A stretch of 64,000 bases of DNA from Pseudomonas sp. SLFW (GCF_009905615.1 NZ_JAAAKW010000004.1:186001-250000), one strand, 5' to 3'. Positions 41,432 to 51,536 are shown, counted from the stretch's first letter. The notes: generated by a model not told the origin, from the letters alone. Numbers and translations are program-made.

Positions 41432-43369
41432 CTATAGCCTGAACCGCGCCATCTGCGCGGCGAGGTGTTCGGCCTTCTGCGACAACTTCTGGCAGTCCTC
41501 GCGGCAGGTCTTCACGTCGCTGACGGTGGATTGCGCCAGGTCGGCGATGCCCTGCACGTTGCGGTTGATCTCTTCGGTCACGGTGCTTTGTTCTTCCGTG
41601 GCCGCCGCGACCTGATGGTTGCGGTCGGTGAGTTCTTCGACGTGCCCGGCGATGGCGTCCAGCGAATGACCGGTGCGGCGACTGGCTTCAACGCCGGTGC
41701 CCGTGGCGGCCTGACCGGCGCGCATCGACGTCACGGCCTGATCGGCGCCGGTTTTCAGCTCGCCCATCATCTGCTGAATTTCCGTGGTCGCGCTCTGGGT
41801 GCGACCGGCCAGCGTCCGGACTTCATCGGCAACCACGGCAAAACCACGGCCCATTTCCCCCGCGCGAGCCGCTTCGATGGCCGCGTTCAGGGCCAGCAGG
41901 TTGGTCTGTTCGGAAATGCTGCGAATCACGCTCAGCACCTGATCGATCGTCGAGATCTGCGTCGCGAGGTTTTCCACCGCACCCGCTGCCGTGCCGACGC
42001 CATCGGACATGCTTTGAATGTGGTTGATGGATTCGCCGACCACGCGTTTGGCCGACACCGCTTCCTGATGGGTATTACGCGAAACATCGGCAGCGGCACC
42101 GGCATTGCGGGCGATTTCTTGCACGGTCAGGCCCATTTCGTGAACGGCGGTGGCGACCATGTCCGTCATCTGTTGCTGCTTGAGCGCGCGGGTCGAGGTG
42201 CTGTCCACCACCCGCGCCACGTCCACCACGCTGTGCCGCACCTGCTCGGTGGTCTGCAGCACGTCGCCGATCAGCAGGCGCAGGCTTTCGATGAAACGGT
42301 TGAAGCCCCGGGCCAGATCGCCCAGTTCGTTGGCGCGGCTGTCATCCAGACGGCGGGTCAGGTCACCCTGGCCGCCGCCGATGTCCACCAGCGCGTTCGT
42401 CACTTGCTGAATCGGCCGGACGATGCCCCGCGCAATCCAGGCGACAAAACCGAGGAAGCACAGCACCACCGCGAGGCTGATCGCTGAAATCGTCGTCAGC
42501 GCCTCTTTCGCCGGGCCATAGACTTCGGCCAGCGGCACTTCGCTCACCAGCGTCCAGCCGAGTGAATCCACAGGTTTGGCGACCGCCACGTAAGGCTCGC
42601 CGCCGCGCTCGAACTCCAGCGCCTGACCCTTGCCGCTCTGGCTGAGCAGGGTGCGGGAAGCCGCATCGCCCACCAGTTGCGTCAGCGATTCGCGATCGTT
42701 GAAATCAGCGTTCGGGTGCACCTTGATCTTGCCATCGGGGCTGACCAGGTACACCTGACCCTCTTTGCCGAAGTGGAAATCACGGACCATTTGCGACAGC
42801 GCGCTCATGCTGAAACCCAGGCCCGCCACGCCGACCACGGTGCCGTTGTGCTCGATGCGCTGGTTAATGAACAGCGTCGGCACCTTGGTCGTGGCGTCGA
42901 TATCGATGTCCAGCGAGCGACGCTTGTTGCTGTCGAGGAAACCGTAGAACCAGTCGTTGTCCGCCGGGCCGCGTTGCAGGGTGCGGTCAGCGCCTTTGTT
43001 GGTGATGTAGTGGCCGCTGTCCTTGGCGACGATGAAGGTGGTCAGCGCGTTGTGCTGTTCCTTGATCTTCGCCAGGTAGCGGATGAAGGCCGCCTGTTGC
43101 GCAGGATCTTCGCCATTGCCGAGCCAGTCCGAGACCAGCGTGTTGTCGCCGATGTCGCTGGCCGCCGTAAGAGGCGCCGCCAACAGCCGTTCGAGGTCGT
43201 TGCGGATAGCATCGACGCTGGCAGGCATGGCTTGTTGCAGCAGATAACGATCAGTCAGTTTGTTCAGGGCAAAGGCGTAGATGCCAATCACGATCAGGCT
43301 GCTGATCACCAGCGCGGCCCCCATGCTCAGGGTCAATTGCCACTGAATACTCTTTCGCCAGACAGGCAT
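41432..43369 (-). CDS. methyl-accepting chemotaxis protein with dCache sensor
   Basis: A 645-residue chemoreceptor. TM1 ~residues 12-34; periplasmic dCache-type ligand domain ~40-275 ([39 protein letters not shown] resembles the amino-acid-binding Pct receptors' region); TM2 ~285-305; HAMP ~306-360; then the cytosolic coiled coil with the hairpin [19 protein letters not shown] and flanking methylation helices. No CheB/CheR pentapeptide tether is present (ends QMARFRL). The ligand is unknown. Start ATG 43369, GGAG 6 bases upstream. Confidence 0.93.
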   Translation of the reverse strand: MPVWRKSIQWQLTLSMGAALVISSLIVIGIYAFALNKLTDRYLLQQAMPASVDAIRNDLERLLAAPLTAASDIGDNTLVSDWLGNGEDPAQQAAFIRYLAKIKEQHNALTTFIVAKDSGHYITNKGADRTLQRGPADNDWFYGFLDSNKRRSLDIDIDATTKVPTLFINQRIEHNGTVVGVAGLGFSMSALSQMVRDFHFGKEGQVYLVSPDGKIKVHPNADFNDRESLTQLVGDAASRTLLSQSGKGQALEFERGGEPYVAVAKPVDSLGWTLVSEVPLAEVYGPAKEALTTISAISLAVVLCFLGFVAWIARGIVRPIQQVTNALVDIGGGQGDLTRRLDDSRANELGDLARGFNRFIESLRLLIGDVLQTTEQVRHSVVDVARVVDSTSTRALKQQQMTDMVATAVHEMGLTVQEIARNAGAAADVSRNTHQEAVSAKRVVGESINHIQSMSDGVGTAAGAVENLATQISTIDQVLSVIRSISEQTNLLALNAAIEAARAGEMGRGFAVVADEVRTLAGRTQSATTEIQQMMGELKTGADQAVTSMRAGQAATGTGVEASRRTGHSLDAIAGHVEELTDRNHQVAAATEEQSTVTEEINRNVQGIADLAQSTVSDVKTCREDCQKLSQKAEHLAAQMARFRL

Positions 43370-43790
43370 GGAAAACTCCGCAAATACGCGCGCACAACCA
43401 CGATGGAACAGTGCTGGTGGGTCGGGCGGAGCAATAAATGGGCCATGAAACTGATCGAGTGGTCAGATTATGAAGACCATACACGTCCGTAACCCTCTGA
43501 TTCACAGGTCGTGATCCGTCTGACGTTTTGTTTCAAAAGGATTTCAAAGATAAGTTGTGTACAAAAAATGAGTATTTTTGGAACAAAAATAATGCGGTGC
43601 CCATGCGCCTTGCGCGAGAAGCGTGCACTAAGCGCTCGCCGCTGCCATTTGGCTGACGCGCATGTGCACCGGCCTGCTCAGGCCGTCGTCGTTCCGTCAT
43701 CTGCCACACACAAAACGGTCATTCGCGATTGATATAAGCCTCTGCAACTGAAAAAACATGTCATTCCCGCAGAGCCATGGACGTGAGCGC
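43370..43790. other. 421-bp intergenic region with AT-rich palindrome
   Basis: It separates the divergent chemoreceptor and glycosylation operons. Around 43528-43600 it is AT-rich and contains the 8-3-8 palindrome TATTTTTG-GAA-CAAAAATA (43573-43591). No gene was recognised; small plus-strand frames lack ribosome sites. Confidence 0.6.
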
Positions 43791-44762
43791 ATGAAAATAC
43801 TGATCACCGGGGCCGCAGGTTTCATCGGCTATCACACGGCAAAGCGTCTGTGCCGTGACGGTCATCAGGTCGTGGGGATCGACAACCTCAACAGCTATTA
43901 CAGCGTCGAGCTGAAAAAGGCGCGGCTCGCGCAGTTGGCCCCGCACGGCAACTTCCAGTTTCAGAAGCTGGACTTGACGGACAAGCAAGGTCTGCTGGAC
44001 GTGTTCGCCGAGCAGCGTTTCGACCGGGTCATTCACTTGGCCGCCCAAGCGGGCGTGCGTTACTCCATCGACAGCCCCGACACCTACGCGCAAAGCAATC
44101 TAGTGGGGTTTCTCAACGTGTTGGAAGCCTGCCGGGCTCACACGCCGGCCCATCTGATTTATGCCTCTAGCAGCTCGGTCTATGGGCTCAACCAGAAGCT
44201 GCCTTATGCCACCGGCGACGCGGTGGACCAGCCGATTTCCTTCTATGCCGCGACCAAACGCGCCAACGAGCTGATGGCGCATTCCTACGCACACCTCTAT
44301 GGCATTCCTACCACCGGCCTGCGCTTTTTTACCGTGTACGGCCCGTGGGGAAGGCCGGACATGGCGCTGTTCAAGTTCACTGACGCGATCCTCAAGGGCC
44401 GTCCCATCGAGGTCTACAACGACGGTGCCATGTCCCGGGATTTCACCTACATCGACGACATCGTCGAAGCCCTGGTGCGCCTGATCCCGTTGCCGCCCGA
44501 GGCCGCAAACGGTGCGCCGAACAAGGTCTACAACATCGGCTTCGGCTCTCCGGTGAAGCTGCTGGATTTCGTCGAATGCCTCGAAGACGCGCTGAACACG
44601 CGAGCCATCAAGCACTTTCTGCCGTTGCAGTCGGGAGACGTGCTCAATACCTGGGCTGACACCCGCGAGCTGGAAGAGCGGGTCGGTTTCCGGCCGCAGG
44701 TCACGGTTGCCACCGGTGTGCCGTCGTTCGTCGATTGGTACTGCAGTTATTACCGGGTTTAA
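43791..44762 (+). CDS. NAD-dependent epimerase/dehydratase (UDP-glucuronate 4-epimerase-like)
   Basis: A 323-residue extended SDR: Rossmann motif GAAGFIGYHTAKRL near the N-terminus, a DNLNSYYSVELKKARL segment typical of UDP-glucuronate epimerases, Ser-Ser-Ser-Val-Tyr (ASSSSVYG) and catalytic YAATK. It interconverts nucleotide sugars for the glycolipid pathway encoded by the next three genes. ATG 43791 is preferred to 43758, since the conserved fold starts at MKILITG. First gene of a four-gene operon. Confidence 0.88.
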   Translation: MKILITGAAGFIGYHTAKRLCRDGHQVVGIDNLNSYYSVELKKARLAQLAPHGNFQFQKLDLTDKQGLLDVFAEQRFDRVIHLAAQAGVRYSIDSPDTYAQSNLVGFLNVLEACRAHTPAHLIYASSSSVYGLNQKLPYATGDAVDQPISFYAATKRANELMAHSYAHLYGIPTTGLRFFTVYGPWGRPDMALFKFTDAILKGRPIEVYNDGAMSRDFTYIDDIVEALVRLIPLPPEAANGAPNKVYNIGFGSPVKLLDFVECLEDALNTRAIKHFLPLQSGDVLNTWADTRELEERVGFRPQVTVATGVPSFVDWYCSYYRV

Positions 44763-44795
44763 CCGCTCTCTCTTTTGTCTTTTGCAAGGAATGTC

Positions 44796-45539
44796 ATGCA
44801 CGCAACCCCTTATGTGTCGGTTCTGATTCCTGCCAAGAACGAAGCAGGCAACCTCATTCCCCTGCTCGAAGAAGTGCGCGCCGCGTTTGCGGACGAAGCA
44901 TTCGAAGTGATCGTCGTGGACGATGGCAGCACCGACGCCACCGCGGCCCAGTTACGCAGCCTGCAAGACGGCGGGTACAGCCAGCTGCGTGTGCTCAGCC
45001 ACACCCGCTCCCTGGGGCAGAGCACCTCGGTGTATCACGCCGCCGAAGCGGCACGCGGACTTTGGCTGGCGACGCTGGATGGCGACGGACAGAACGACCC
45101 GGCGGACTTGCCCGGCATGCTCGCGCTGGTGCGCGGCTCCGAGGGCAAGCCGGACGGCGTGAAGCTGGTGGCCGGGCATCGGGTCAATCGGCAGGACACC
45201 GCAAGCAAGCGTTGGGCGTCGCGTTTCGCCAACAAACTGCGCAGCAGCCTGCTCAAGGACCAGACCCCGGACACCGGCTGCGGTATCAAACTGATCGAGC
45301 GCGAGGCGTTTCTGCGCCTGCCGTATTTCGACCACATGCACCGCTTCATTCCGGCACTGATCCGCCGCCACAACGGCCGGATGCTGGTGCACCCGGTCAA
45401 TCACCGCGAGCGTGGGGCCGGGGTGTCCAACTACGGCAACCTGGACCGCGCGCTGGTGGGCATCCTTGATTTGTTCGGCGTGTGGTGGCTGATCCGCCGC
45501 ACCCGACTGGACGTGAACGCACGGGAAAGCGAGGTCTGA
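44796..45539 (+). CDS. family 2 glycosyltransferase (DPM/ArnC-type)
   Basis: A 247-residue inverting GT-A transferase: VSVLIPAKNEAGNL start, VVDDGSTD, and the metal site LDGDGQNDPADL (DxD). It ends in a soluble domain without the C-terminal membrane helices of ArnC. It likely transfers a sugar from a nucleotide donor to polyprenyl phosphate, making the membrane donor used by the ArnT-like protein two genes on. ATG 44796 has AAGGA 5 bases upstream. Confidence 0.88.
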   Translation: MHATPYVSVLIPAKNEAGNLIPLLEEVRAAFADEAFEVIVVDDGSTDATAAQLRSLQDGGYSQLRVLSHTRSLGQSTSVYHAAEAARGLWLATLDGDGQNDPADLPGMLALVRGSEGKPDGVKLVAGHRVNRQDTASKRWASRFANKLRSSLLKDQTPDTGCGIKLIEREAFLRLPYFDHMHRFIPALIRRHNGRMLVHPVNHRERGAGVSNYGNLDRALVGILDLFGVWWLIRRTRLDVNARESEV

Positions 45540-45540
45540 C

Positions 45541-45834
45541 ATGGGCAGAGAATCGTTGTGGCTGGCGGTGGGTTTCATCGGCCAGCTGGCGTTTACCGGG
45601 CGTTTCGTCCTGCAGTGGCTGTACAGCGAATACAAGAAGCGCAGCGTGATTCCGGTGGGCTTCTGGTACCTGAGCATCATCGGCAGCGCGCTACTTTTGG
45701 CCTACGCGATCTACCGACAGGACCCGGTGTTCATCGTCGGTCAGTCCTTCGGTTTCATCGTGTACCTGCGCAACTTGCAACTGATCGCCAAATTCAAAGA
45801 ACAGTCAGACGGCGTCGTCGAACAGAAGGATTGA
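45541..45834 (+). CDS. LAB_N small membrane protein
   Basis: A 97-residue protein with three hydrophobic segments, starting GRESLWLAVGFIGQLAFTGRFVLQWLYSEYKKRSVIPVGFWYLS, the LAB_N (lipid A biosynthesis N-terminal) domain. Such proteins occur in lipid A or polyprenyl-glycan modification operons and may act as flippase-like or accessory factors. It starts one base after the preceding stop and is followed immediately by the GTG of the ArnT-like gene. Confidence 0.88.
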   Translation: MGRESLWLAVGFIGQLAFTGRFVLQWLYSEYKKRSVIPVGFWYLSIIGSALLLAYAIYRQDPVFIVGQSFGFIVYLRNLQLIAKFKEQSDGVVEQKD

Positions 45835-45837
45835 GCC

Positions 45838-47361
45838 GTGCGGATTCGATTGGCGAACCCTCGCCTGGCGTTGTGGTTTTTTGTCGTATTGTCGGTGTTG
45901 CTGTTGGGCGCAGGACTCGGCTGGCGCCAGCCGCTGAACGTCGATGAAGAGCGTTTTCTCGGCGTGGCGCTGGAGATGCTGCAGAACGGCGCCTGGTTCA
46001 TTCCCCACCGAGCTGGGGAAATTTATGCCGACAAACCGCCGCTGTTCATGTGGACGGTGGCGCTGTTCGTGCAGCTCACCCATTTGCCGAAAGTCGCGTT
46101 GTATCTGCCTGCGCTGATCGCGGGAGCGGTGACCACCGGTTGCCTGTATGACTTGGGGCGGCGCTTGTGGAGGCGACGTGTCGGGGTGATTTCGGCGCTG
46201 CTGTTTCTCTGCACCTATCAGAGCTACAGCATTCTGCAGACCGGGCAGATCGATGGCTTTCTCGCCTTGTGGACGGTGCTCGGCATTTATGGACTGTGTC
46301 GTCACCTGCTGCTCGGGCCGGACTGGCGCTGGTATTACCTCGCCTGTGCTGCAATGGGGTTTGGGATCATCAGCAAGGGGGTGGGATTTCTGCCTGCGTT
46401 GATGTTGATTCCTTATGCCTACGCGGCGCGCAAAGGCTGGAGCGGGGTGGTCGCAATGCCCTCCGGCAGCACGAAAAAATGGTGGCTGGGGTTGCTGGTC
46501 GCTCTGGCGGCCATCGCTGTGTGGCTGCTGCCGTTGCTGGTGATCGTCGCGCAAGGCAGCACCGACAGCGTCGCCTACGCGCAGGAAATTCTCTTCAGGC
46601 AAACGGCAAGTCGTTACGCCAACGCCTGGGATCATCGCGAGCCGTTCTGGTACTTCTTCGTCCAGGTCATCCCCAAATACTGGATTCCGATCCTGTTCAT
46701 GCTGCCGTGGCTGGTGCCCGCGTGGCGCAAGCAGCTGCTGCGGCACGACGGCCGGGTGCTGGTGTTGCTGGGCTGGGTGGTGTTGGTGCTGGTGTTTTTC
46801 AGCATTAGCACCGGCAAGCGCAAGCTGTACATTTTCCCGGCGGTGCCCGCGCTGGTGCTGGTCAGCGCGCCGTTGATCCCGTGGATGCTGCGCCGCTGGT
46901 TCAGCAATCGGCCCAAAGGCCGAACAGTGTTCGTTTCGCTGACCGTGCTGTGGTTGTGCGCGTGGTGCGTGCGCGGCTTTGTCGAGCCTCGCCTCGAAGG
47001 CATCAATCCTCACGAAAGCATGATGCGCGAGGTGGCCATGGCGACGCAGAACGCTGATCTGGTGCTGGTGGATTGGCGGGAAGGGCATTGGGTCTTCGCC
47101 CAGCAGCCACTGGTGCATTTCGGCTTCAAGGACACGCAACCGCTGGAGCATTCGGTGATGTGGCTGCGCATCCATCCGAAGGCTTTCGCGCTGGTGCCTG
47201 CGCAAGATATGTCGCGCTGCTACGACCCGCAGAAGGCCCGCAGCGTGGGCGATACGTCCCGCGCCGAATGGTTTCTGGTCGGGGCCGATGCCGACAACGG
47301 CCAGTGCCAGGCGGCGCTCCCCGACAAGGCCTACCGCTTCGCCTGGCAAACGCCTCTGTAA
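45838..47361 (+). CDS. ArnT/PMT-like lipid-linked glycosyltransferase
   Basis: A 507-residue inner-membrane GT-C transferase with about 12 helices. The first periplasmic loop contains the expected catalytic acidic motif (NVDEERFLG) and a YADKPPLFMWTV segment matching ArnT-type aminoarabinose transferases; a C-terminal periplasmic domain follows (~370-507). It probably moves a sugar from polyprenyl phosphate to lipid A or another envelope lipid. GTG start at 45838, 3 bases after the LAB_N gene's stop. Convergent with SulP. Confidence 0.88.
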   Translation: MRIRLANPRLALWFFVVLSVLLLGAGLGWRQPLNVDEERFLGVALEMLQNGAWFIPHRAGEIYADKPPLFMWTVALFVQLTHLPKVALYLPALIAGAVTTGCLYDLGRRLWRRRVGVISALLFLCTYQSYSILQTGQIDGFLALWTVLGIYGLCRHLLLGPDWRWYYLACAAMGFGIISKGVGFLPALMLIPYAYAARKGWSGVVAMPSGSTKKWWLGLLVALAAIAVWLLPLLVIVAQGSTDSVAYAQEILFRQTASRYANAWDHREPFWYFFVQVIPKYWIPILFMLPWLVPAWRKQLLRHDGRVLVLLGWVVLVLVFFSISTGKRKLYIFPAVPALVLVSAPLIPWMLRRWFSNRPKGRTVFVSLTVLWLCAWCVRGFVEPRLEGINPHESMMREVAMATQNADLVLVDWREGHWVFAQQPLVHFGFKDTQPLEHSVMWLRIHPKAFALVPAQDMSRCYDPQKARSVGDTSRAEWFLVGADADNGQCQAALPDKAYRFAWQTPL

Positions 47362-47367
47362 ACGGCC

Positions 47368-48813
47368 TCAGGCGTGCTGCACACCGGCACGCTTGAGCAG
47401 CTTCTTGCAGCGCTCCGACAAGTGCACCACTCGCAGGTGCTTGCCGGCTTTCTCGTAGCGTTCGCGGAGGGTCATCAGCGCGGCAATCGCCGAGTAGTCG
47501 ACGAAACGCAGGTGGCGGCAATCCAGCGTGGCGATGGCCGGGTCTTGTGCCGGGTCAAATTGATTGAGAAAGGTCGTGGTCGAGGCGAAGAACAGCGTGC
47601 CGTGCAATTGGTACAGCTTGCTGCCGTCGGCTTCGGTGTGGCTGTCAGCGTACAGCTCGCGGGCCTGTTGCCAGGCGAAGTTCAGTGCCGCGATGAGGAT
47701 GCCGAACAGCACGGCGGTGGCCAGGTCGGTGAGCACCGTGACGATGGTCACGGCGATGATCGCCAGCACGTCGTTCAGCGGCACCTTGCGCAGCACCCGC
47801 AACGAGGCCCAAGCGAAAGTCTGCTGCGACACCACGAACATCACGCCCACCAGCGCCGCCAGCGGGATGCGCTCGATGAGCGGCGACAGAAACAGCACGA
47901 ACATCAGAATCATCACCCCGGCGACGATGCCCGACAGACGCCCGCGACCGCCGGAACTGAGGTTGATCACGGTCTGGCCGATCATCGCGCAACCGCCCAT
48001 GCCGCCGCACACCCCCGAGGCAATGTTCGCCACGCCCAACGCCACGCACTCGCGGTCCGGGTAGCCGCGGCTTTCGGTGATTTCGTCGGTGAGGTTGAGG
48101 GTCAGCAGGGTTTCCAGCAGGCCGACCAGCGCCATGAGAATCGCGTACGGGGCGATGATGCCCAGGGTTTCGAGGTTCCACGGCACGTCCGGCAAAGCCA
48201 CGCTCGGCAGGCCGCCCGCAATGTGCGCCATGTCGCCGAGGGTGCGGGTTGGCAGGTGGAAGAAGTAAACCAGCAAGCCGACGCCGAGGATCGCGACGAG
48301 GGCGGGGGGCACCGAACGGGTCAGGCGCGGCAGCAGGTAGACGACCGCCATGGTCAGCGCGACGAGGCCGAGCATCAGGTACAACGGCGTGCCGCTGAGC
48401 CAGTTTTCGCCGCTCTTGAAGTGCTCCAGCTGCGCCATGGCGATGACGATGGCCAGGCCGTTGACGAAGCCGAGCATCACCGGATACGGCACCATCCGCA
48501 CCAGTTTGCCGAGCCGCAGCAGGCCGAACGCGATCATCACCAGCCCGCCCAGCAACACCGTCGCCAGCAGGTATTGCACGCCGTGTTGCACCACCAGCGC
48601 GACAATCACCACCGCCATCGAGCCCGCCGCGCCCGACACCATCCCCGGCCGACCGCCGAACAGCGCGGTCAAGGTGCAAATGATGAACGCGCCATACAGG
48701 CCCATCAGCGGGTTGAGGTGCGCGACGAGGGCGAAGGCGATGCACTCAGGAACGAGGGCAAACGAAGTGGTGAGGCCGGCAAGAACGTCGGCGCGCAGGC
48801 GAGCGGGTTTCAT
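47368..48813 (-). CDS. SulP-family inorganic anion transporter with STAS domain
   Basis: A 481-residue SLC26/SulP protein with about 12-14 membrane helices, starting ADVLAGLTTSFALVPECIAFALVAHLNP, a signature core helix with the anion-binding site, and ending in a STAS domain (~390-478, LDCRHLRFVDYSAIAALM). It transports sulfate, bicarbonate or dicarboxylate; the substrate is unknown. ATG 48813 has AGGTAA upstream. Confidence 0.92.
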   Translation of the reverse strand: MKPARLRADVLAGLTTSFALVPECIAFALVAHLNPLMGLYGAFIICTLTALFGGRPGMVSGAAGSMAVVIVALVVQHGVQYLLATVLLGGLVMIAFGLLRLGKLVRMVPYPVMLGFVNGLAIVIAMAQLEHFKSGENWLSGTPLYLMLGLVALTMAVVYLLPRLTRSVPPALVAILGVGLLVYFFHLPTRTLGDMAHIAGGLPSVALPDVPWNLETLGIIAPYAILMALVGLLETLLTLNLTDEITESRGYPDRECVALGVANIASGVCGGMGGCAMIGQTVINLSSGGRGRLSGIVAGVMILMFVLFLSPLIERIPLAALVGVMFVVSQQTFAWASLRVLRKVPLNDVLAIIAVTIVTVLTDLATAVLFGILIAALNFAWQQARELYADSHTEADGSKLYQLHGTLFFASTTTFLNQFDPAQDPAIATLDCRHLRFVDYSAIAALMTLRERYEKAGKHLRVVHLSERCKKLLKRAGVQHA

Positions 48814-49196
48814 GGGTTACCTGAAAGAGAAGGCGCAAAGGGTGGGGATGTTACGGAATGTGAGGCGCGAGGTCGATGATAGAGGGCTTCGGCAGAGGCG
48901 GGATCGCGGCGAGTCTGACTGTTTTTGATTCTGGCCGGAGGCCGTAGGAGCTGGCTTGCCTGCGATCTGTCGCAAAGCGGCAGTAAAATCAGCCACCTTG
49001 GGTGTGTCAGGTTAATTGAGTCGCCGGGGTTTGCTGCCGCTTCGCGCCAGATCGTAGGCAAGCCAACTCCCACGCCTTCGGCAGAAACAGGCATGTGCAT
49101 GAGGCAAATGAATTTATCTCAGTGTCCAGTCAACCCGGATTGTGTAACGATGTTTGGCCTGAATGAACACCGCTCATTGCCAAGGACAGCACCCCA
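48814..49196. other. 383-bp region holding a family C repeat
   Basis: Most of the gap between the divergent SulP and MFS genes is taken up by the repeat pair at 48940-49075; short promoter regions lie on both sides. No gene was seen. Confidence 0.7.
48940..49075. repeat. REP-type inverted pair, family C copy 1
   Basis: The left arm GGCCGTAGGAGCTGGCTTGCCTGCGATCTG... and the right arm ...CAGATCGTAGGCAAGCCAACTCCCACGCC are inverted copies about 43 bases long, around a ~50-base centre. They differ from families A and B. The flank TTTTGATTCTGGCC is shared with copies 2 and 3. Confidence 0.88.
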
Positions 49197-50405
49197 ATGC
49201 TCGCCGCGCTCAGACATTACCCTGCCTCCGTCAATCTCCTGCTGTCGTCGTCGCTGTTTCTGACGCTGGGCAGGGCGATCACCTTGCCGTATCTGGTGAT
49301 TTATCTGTCCTCCAACTTCACCCTTGGCATCAGCGACATCGGCATGATCGTCGGCAGCGCGCTGATCGTCGGCTCGCTGCTGAGCCTGTATGGCGGCTAC
49401 CTCACCGACAAACTGTCGAGCTACAAGCTGATCCTGTGTTTCACCGGGTTCTTCTTTGTCGGTTTCATCGGCATGTGCCTGACGGGCCGGTTGTGGCTGT
49501 TCTTTCTGTTTCTGGTGTCGTTCAATTTCGCCTATTCGGTGATCGACATCGTGGTCAAGGCCGCGTTCGGCAAGCTGCTGCCGGTGGCGGAGCAGAGCAA
49601 GGTGTTTTCGGTGCGCTACACGCTGATCAACATCGGCTACGCGGTCGGCCCGTTCATTGGCGCGGGGCTGGCGCACTGGAACATGAAGCTGCCGTTCCTG
49701 ATGTCGGCAGCGTTGGGGTTGGGCTTTTTTGTGGTGTACGCGATGTACGGTGACCGCAAGCTCAGTTCGGCGGACCCTGCCAACGCGCCCATCTCGTTCC
49801 TCGCCGTGGGGCAGATTCTGCTCAAGGATTATCGGCTGGTCTGCTTCACCGTGGGCGGCGTACTCAGCGCGGTGGTGTTCGGTCAGTTCACGGCCTACAT
49901 CTCGCAGTACCTGGTGACCACAAGCACCCCGGAATTCACTTACAGCGTCATCAGCTCGGTGGTGGCAGTCAACGCGGCGGTGGTGATTTGCTTGCAGTAC
50001 TTCGTCGGCAAACACATCAGCCATCAGCATCTGAATCAGTGGCTGACAGCCGGTTTCAGCCTGTTCCTGATGGGGGTGGTGGGTTTCGCGATGTCGAGCA
50101 CCGTGTTGCACTGGTCGCTGGCCGTGGCCGTGTTCACCCTTGGCGAGATCATCGTCTTCCCGGCGGAATACATGTTCATCGACCGCATCGCCCCGACGCA
50201 TTTGCGCGGGATGTATTACGGCGCGCAGAACCTGTCCAACCTTGGCGGCGCGCTCGGCCCGGTGCTGTGTGGTTTTGCCTTGGCGGCGCAGCCACCGGCG
50301 TTCATGTTCTATATGCTGGCGGGCTTCATCGTGGCGGGTGGCTGTTTCTACCTGTTGGGGGCGTCGTACTCCAAGCGCCACGATCCATCCTCCAGCCCGC
50401 GGTGA
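49197..50405 (+). CDS. MFS transporter (MdtH-like)
   Basis: A 402-residue membrane protein with about 12 helices. It starts MLAALRHYPASVNLLLSSSLFLTLGRAITLPYLVIYLS and has the inter-helix loop GGYLTDKLSSYK. It resembles the YceL/MdtH drug-export branch, but the substrate is not known. It is followed after 9 bases by a ZapE-like gene, an unusual neighbour. Start ATG 49197. Confidence 0.88.
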   Translation: MLAALRHYPASVNLLLSSSLFLTLGRAITLPYLVIYLSSNFTLGISDIGMIVGSALIVGSLLSLYGGYLTDKLSSYKLILCFTGFFFVGFIGMCLTGRLWLFFLFLVSFNFAYSVIDIVVKAAFGKLLPVAEQSKVFSVRYTLINIGYAVGPFIGAGLAHWNMKLPFLMSAALGLGFFVVYAMYGDRKLSSADPANAPISFLAVGQILLKDYRLVCFTVGGVLSAVVFGQFTAYISQYLVTTSTPEFTYSVISSVVAVNAAVVICLQYFVGKHISHQHLNQWLTAGFSLFLMGVVGFAMSSTVLHWSLAVAVFTLGEIIVFPAEYMFIDRIAPTHLRGMYYGAQNLSNLGGALGPVLCGFALAAQPPAFMFYMLAGFIVAGGCFYLLGASYSKRHDPSSSPR

Positions 50406-50414
50406 CCGGTTTCG

Positions 50415-51536
50415 ATGAGTGCGCTTTCCCCACTGGATGCCTGGCAGCAGGCGGTCGACACACAGGATTTTCAGCCGGACGAGGCCCAGCGCCAGGCTGC
50501 GCAGCAATTGCAGGCGTGCTGGCAGGCGCTGCGTGACAGTGGCCCTCGCGACGCGCTCAAGGGCGTGTACCTGTGGGGGCCGGTGGGGCGCGGCAAGACC
50601 TGGCTCATGGACCGGTTTTTCGACGGCCTGACCGTGCCCGCCCGACGCCAGCATTTTCATCACTTCATGCGTTGGGTCCATCAGCGGCTGTTCCAGCTGA
50701 CCGGCGTGCCTCATCCCCTCAATGTGCTGGCCCGCGAACTGCGGCAGGACGTGCGGGTGCTGTGCTTCGACGAACTCTTCGTCAATGACATCGGCGATGC
50801 GGTGATCCTCGGCGGGTTGCTGCGGGCGATGTTCGACGAAGGCGTGGTGCTGGTCTGCACCTCCAACCAGTTGCCCGAACAGCTGTACGCTACCGGGCAC
50901 AACCGCGAACGGTTCGTGCCGGCGATCACGGCGATCAATCAGTTCATGACAGTGGTGTCGGTGGACGGCGGCGAAGACCATCGCCTGCACCCCGGTCAGG
51001 CGCAGCAGCGGTACTGGGTGACCCACGAATCGGGGCCGAGCGCGTTGGTCGAGGTCTTCGACACCCTGAGCAACGGCGAGTTGGTGTCGATCCGGCCGGT
51101 GCCGTTGGGGCGTCGGCATCTGGCCGTGGTGCGCAGCAGCAAGACCGTGGTCTGGTGCCGTTACAAAGACCTGTGCGAACAGCCCTTGGCGGCGATGGAC
51201 TTCATCGAATTGTGCGATCGCTACACCGCCGTGCTGGTGAGTGAAGTGCCCGCGTTGAGCGCGCCGCAGCGGGAAGGGCGGATTGCCCGGGGCACCGAGG
51301 ATGGCGTTGAGCAAGTGGTGGCGGGGGACCGCGAACTGCCCCAACTGTCGCCTTACGATGACGGTGTGCGCCGGTTCATTGCGCTGGTCGACGAATGCTA
51401 CGACCGCAAAGTGCCGCTGTACGTCGAGGCGGCGCTGCCAATGGAATCGCTGTACACCGAGGGTTACCTGGCCTTCGCCTTTCGCCGGACGTTGAGCCGG
51501 TTGCAGGAGATGCAACTGGCGCGGTTTGGGCGATGA
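50415..51536 (+). CDS. ZapE-like AFG1-family ATPase
   Basis: A 373-residue AAA+ ATPase of the AFG1/ZapE group: Walker A GPVGRGKTWLMD, Walker B VLCFDELFVNDIG, and a sensor/Arg-finger-like CTSNQLPEQLYATGHNRERFVPAI. ZapE in E. coli acts in FtsZ-ring constriction under stress and respiration-linked roles. Pseudomonads usually have the main zapE near the ribosomal protein genes rplM/rpsI, so this copy next to an MFS gene is likely a paralog; that is inference. Start ATG 50415. Confidence 0.88.
   Translation: MSALSPLDAWQQAVDTQDFQPDEAQRQAAQQLQACWQALRDSGPRDALKGVYLWGPVGRGKTWLMDRFFDGLTVPARRQHFHHFMRWVHQRLFQLTGVPHPLNVLARELRQDVRVLCFDELFVNDIGDAVILGGLLRAMFDEGVVLVCTSNQLPEQLYATGHNRERFVPAITAINQFMTVVSVDGGEDHRLHPGQAQQRYWVTHESGPSALVEVFDTLSNGELVSIRPVPLGRRHLAVVRSSKTVVWCRYKDLCEQPLAAMDFIELCDRYTAVLVSEVPALSAPQREGRIARGTEDGVEQVVAGDRELPQLSPYDDGVRRFIALVDECYDRKVPLYVEAALPMESLYTEGYLAFAFRRTLSRLQEMQLARFGR

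Noticed and set aside
47374..48879. 501-codon plus-strand open frame opposite SulP
   Set aside because: His/Gln/Arg-rich shadow with no ribosome site.
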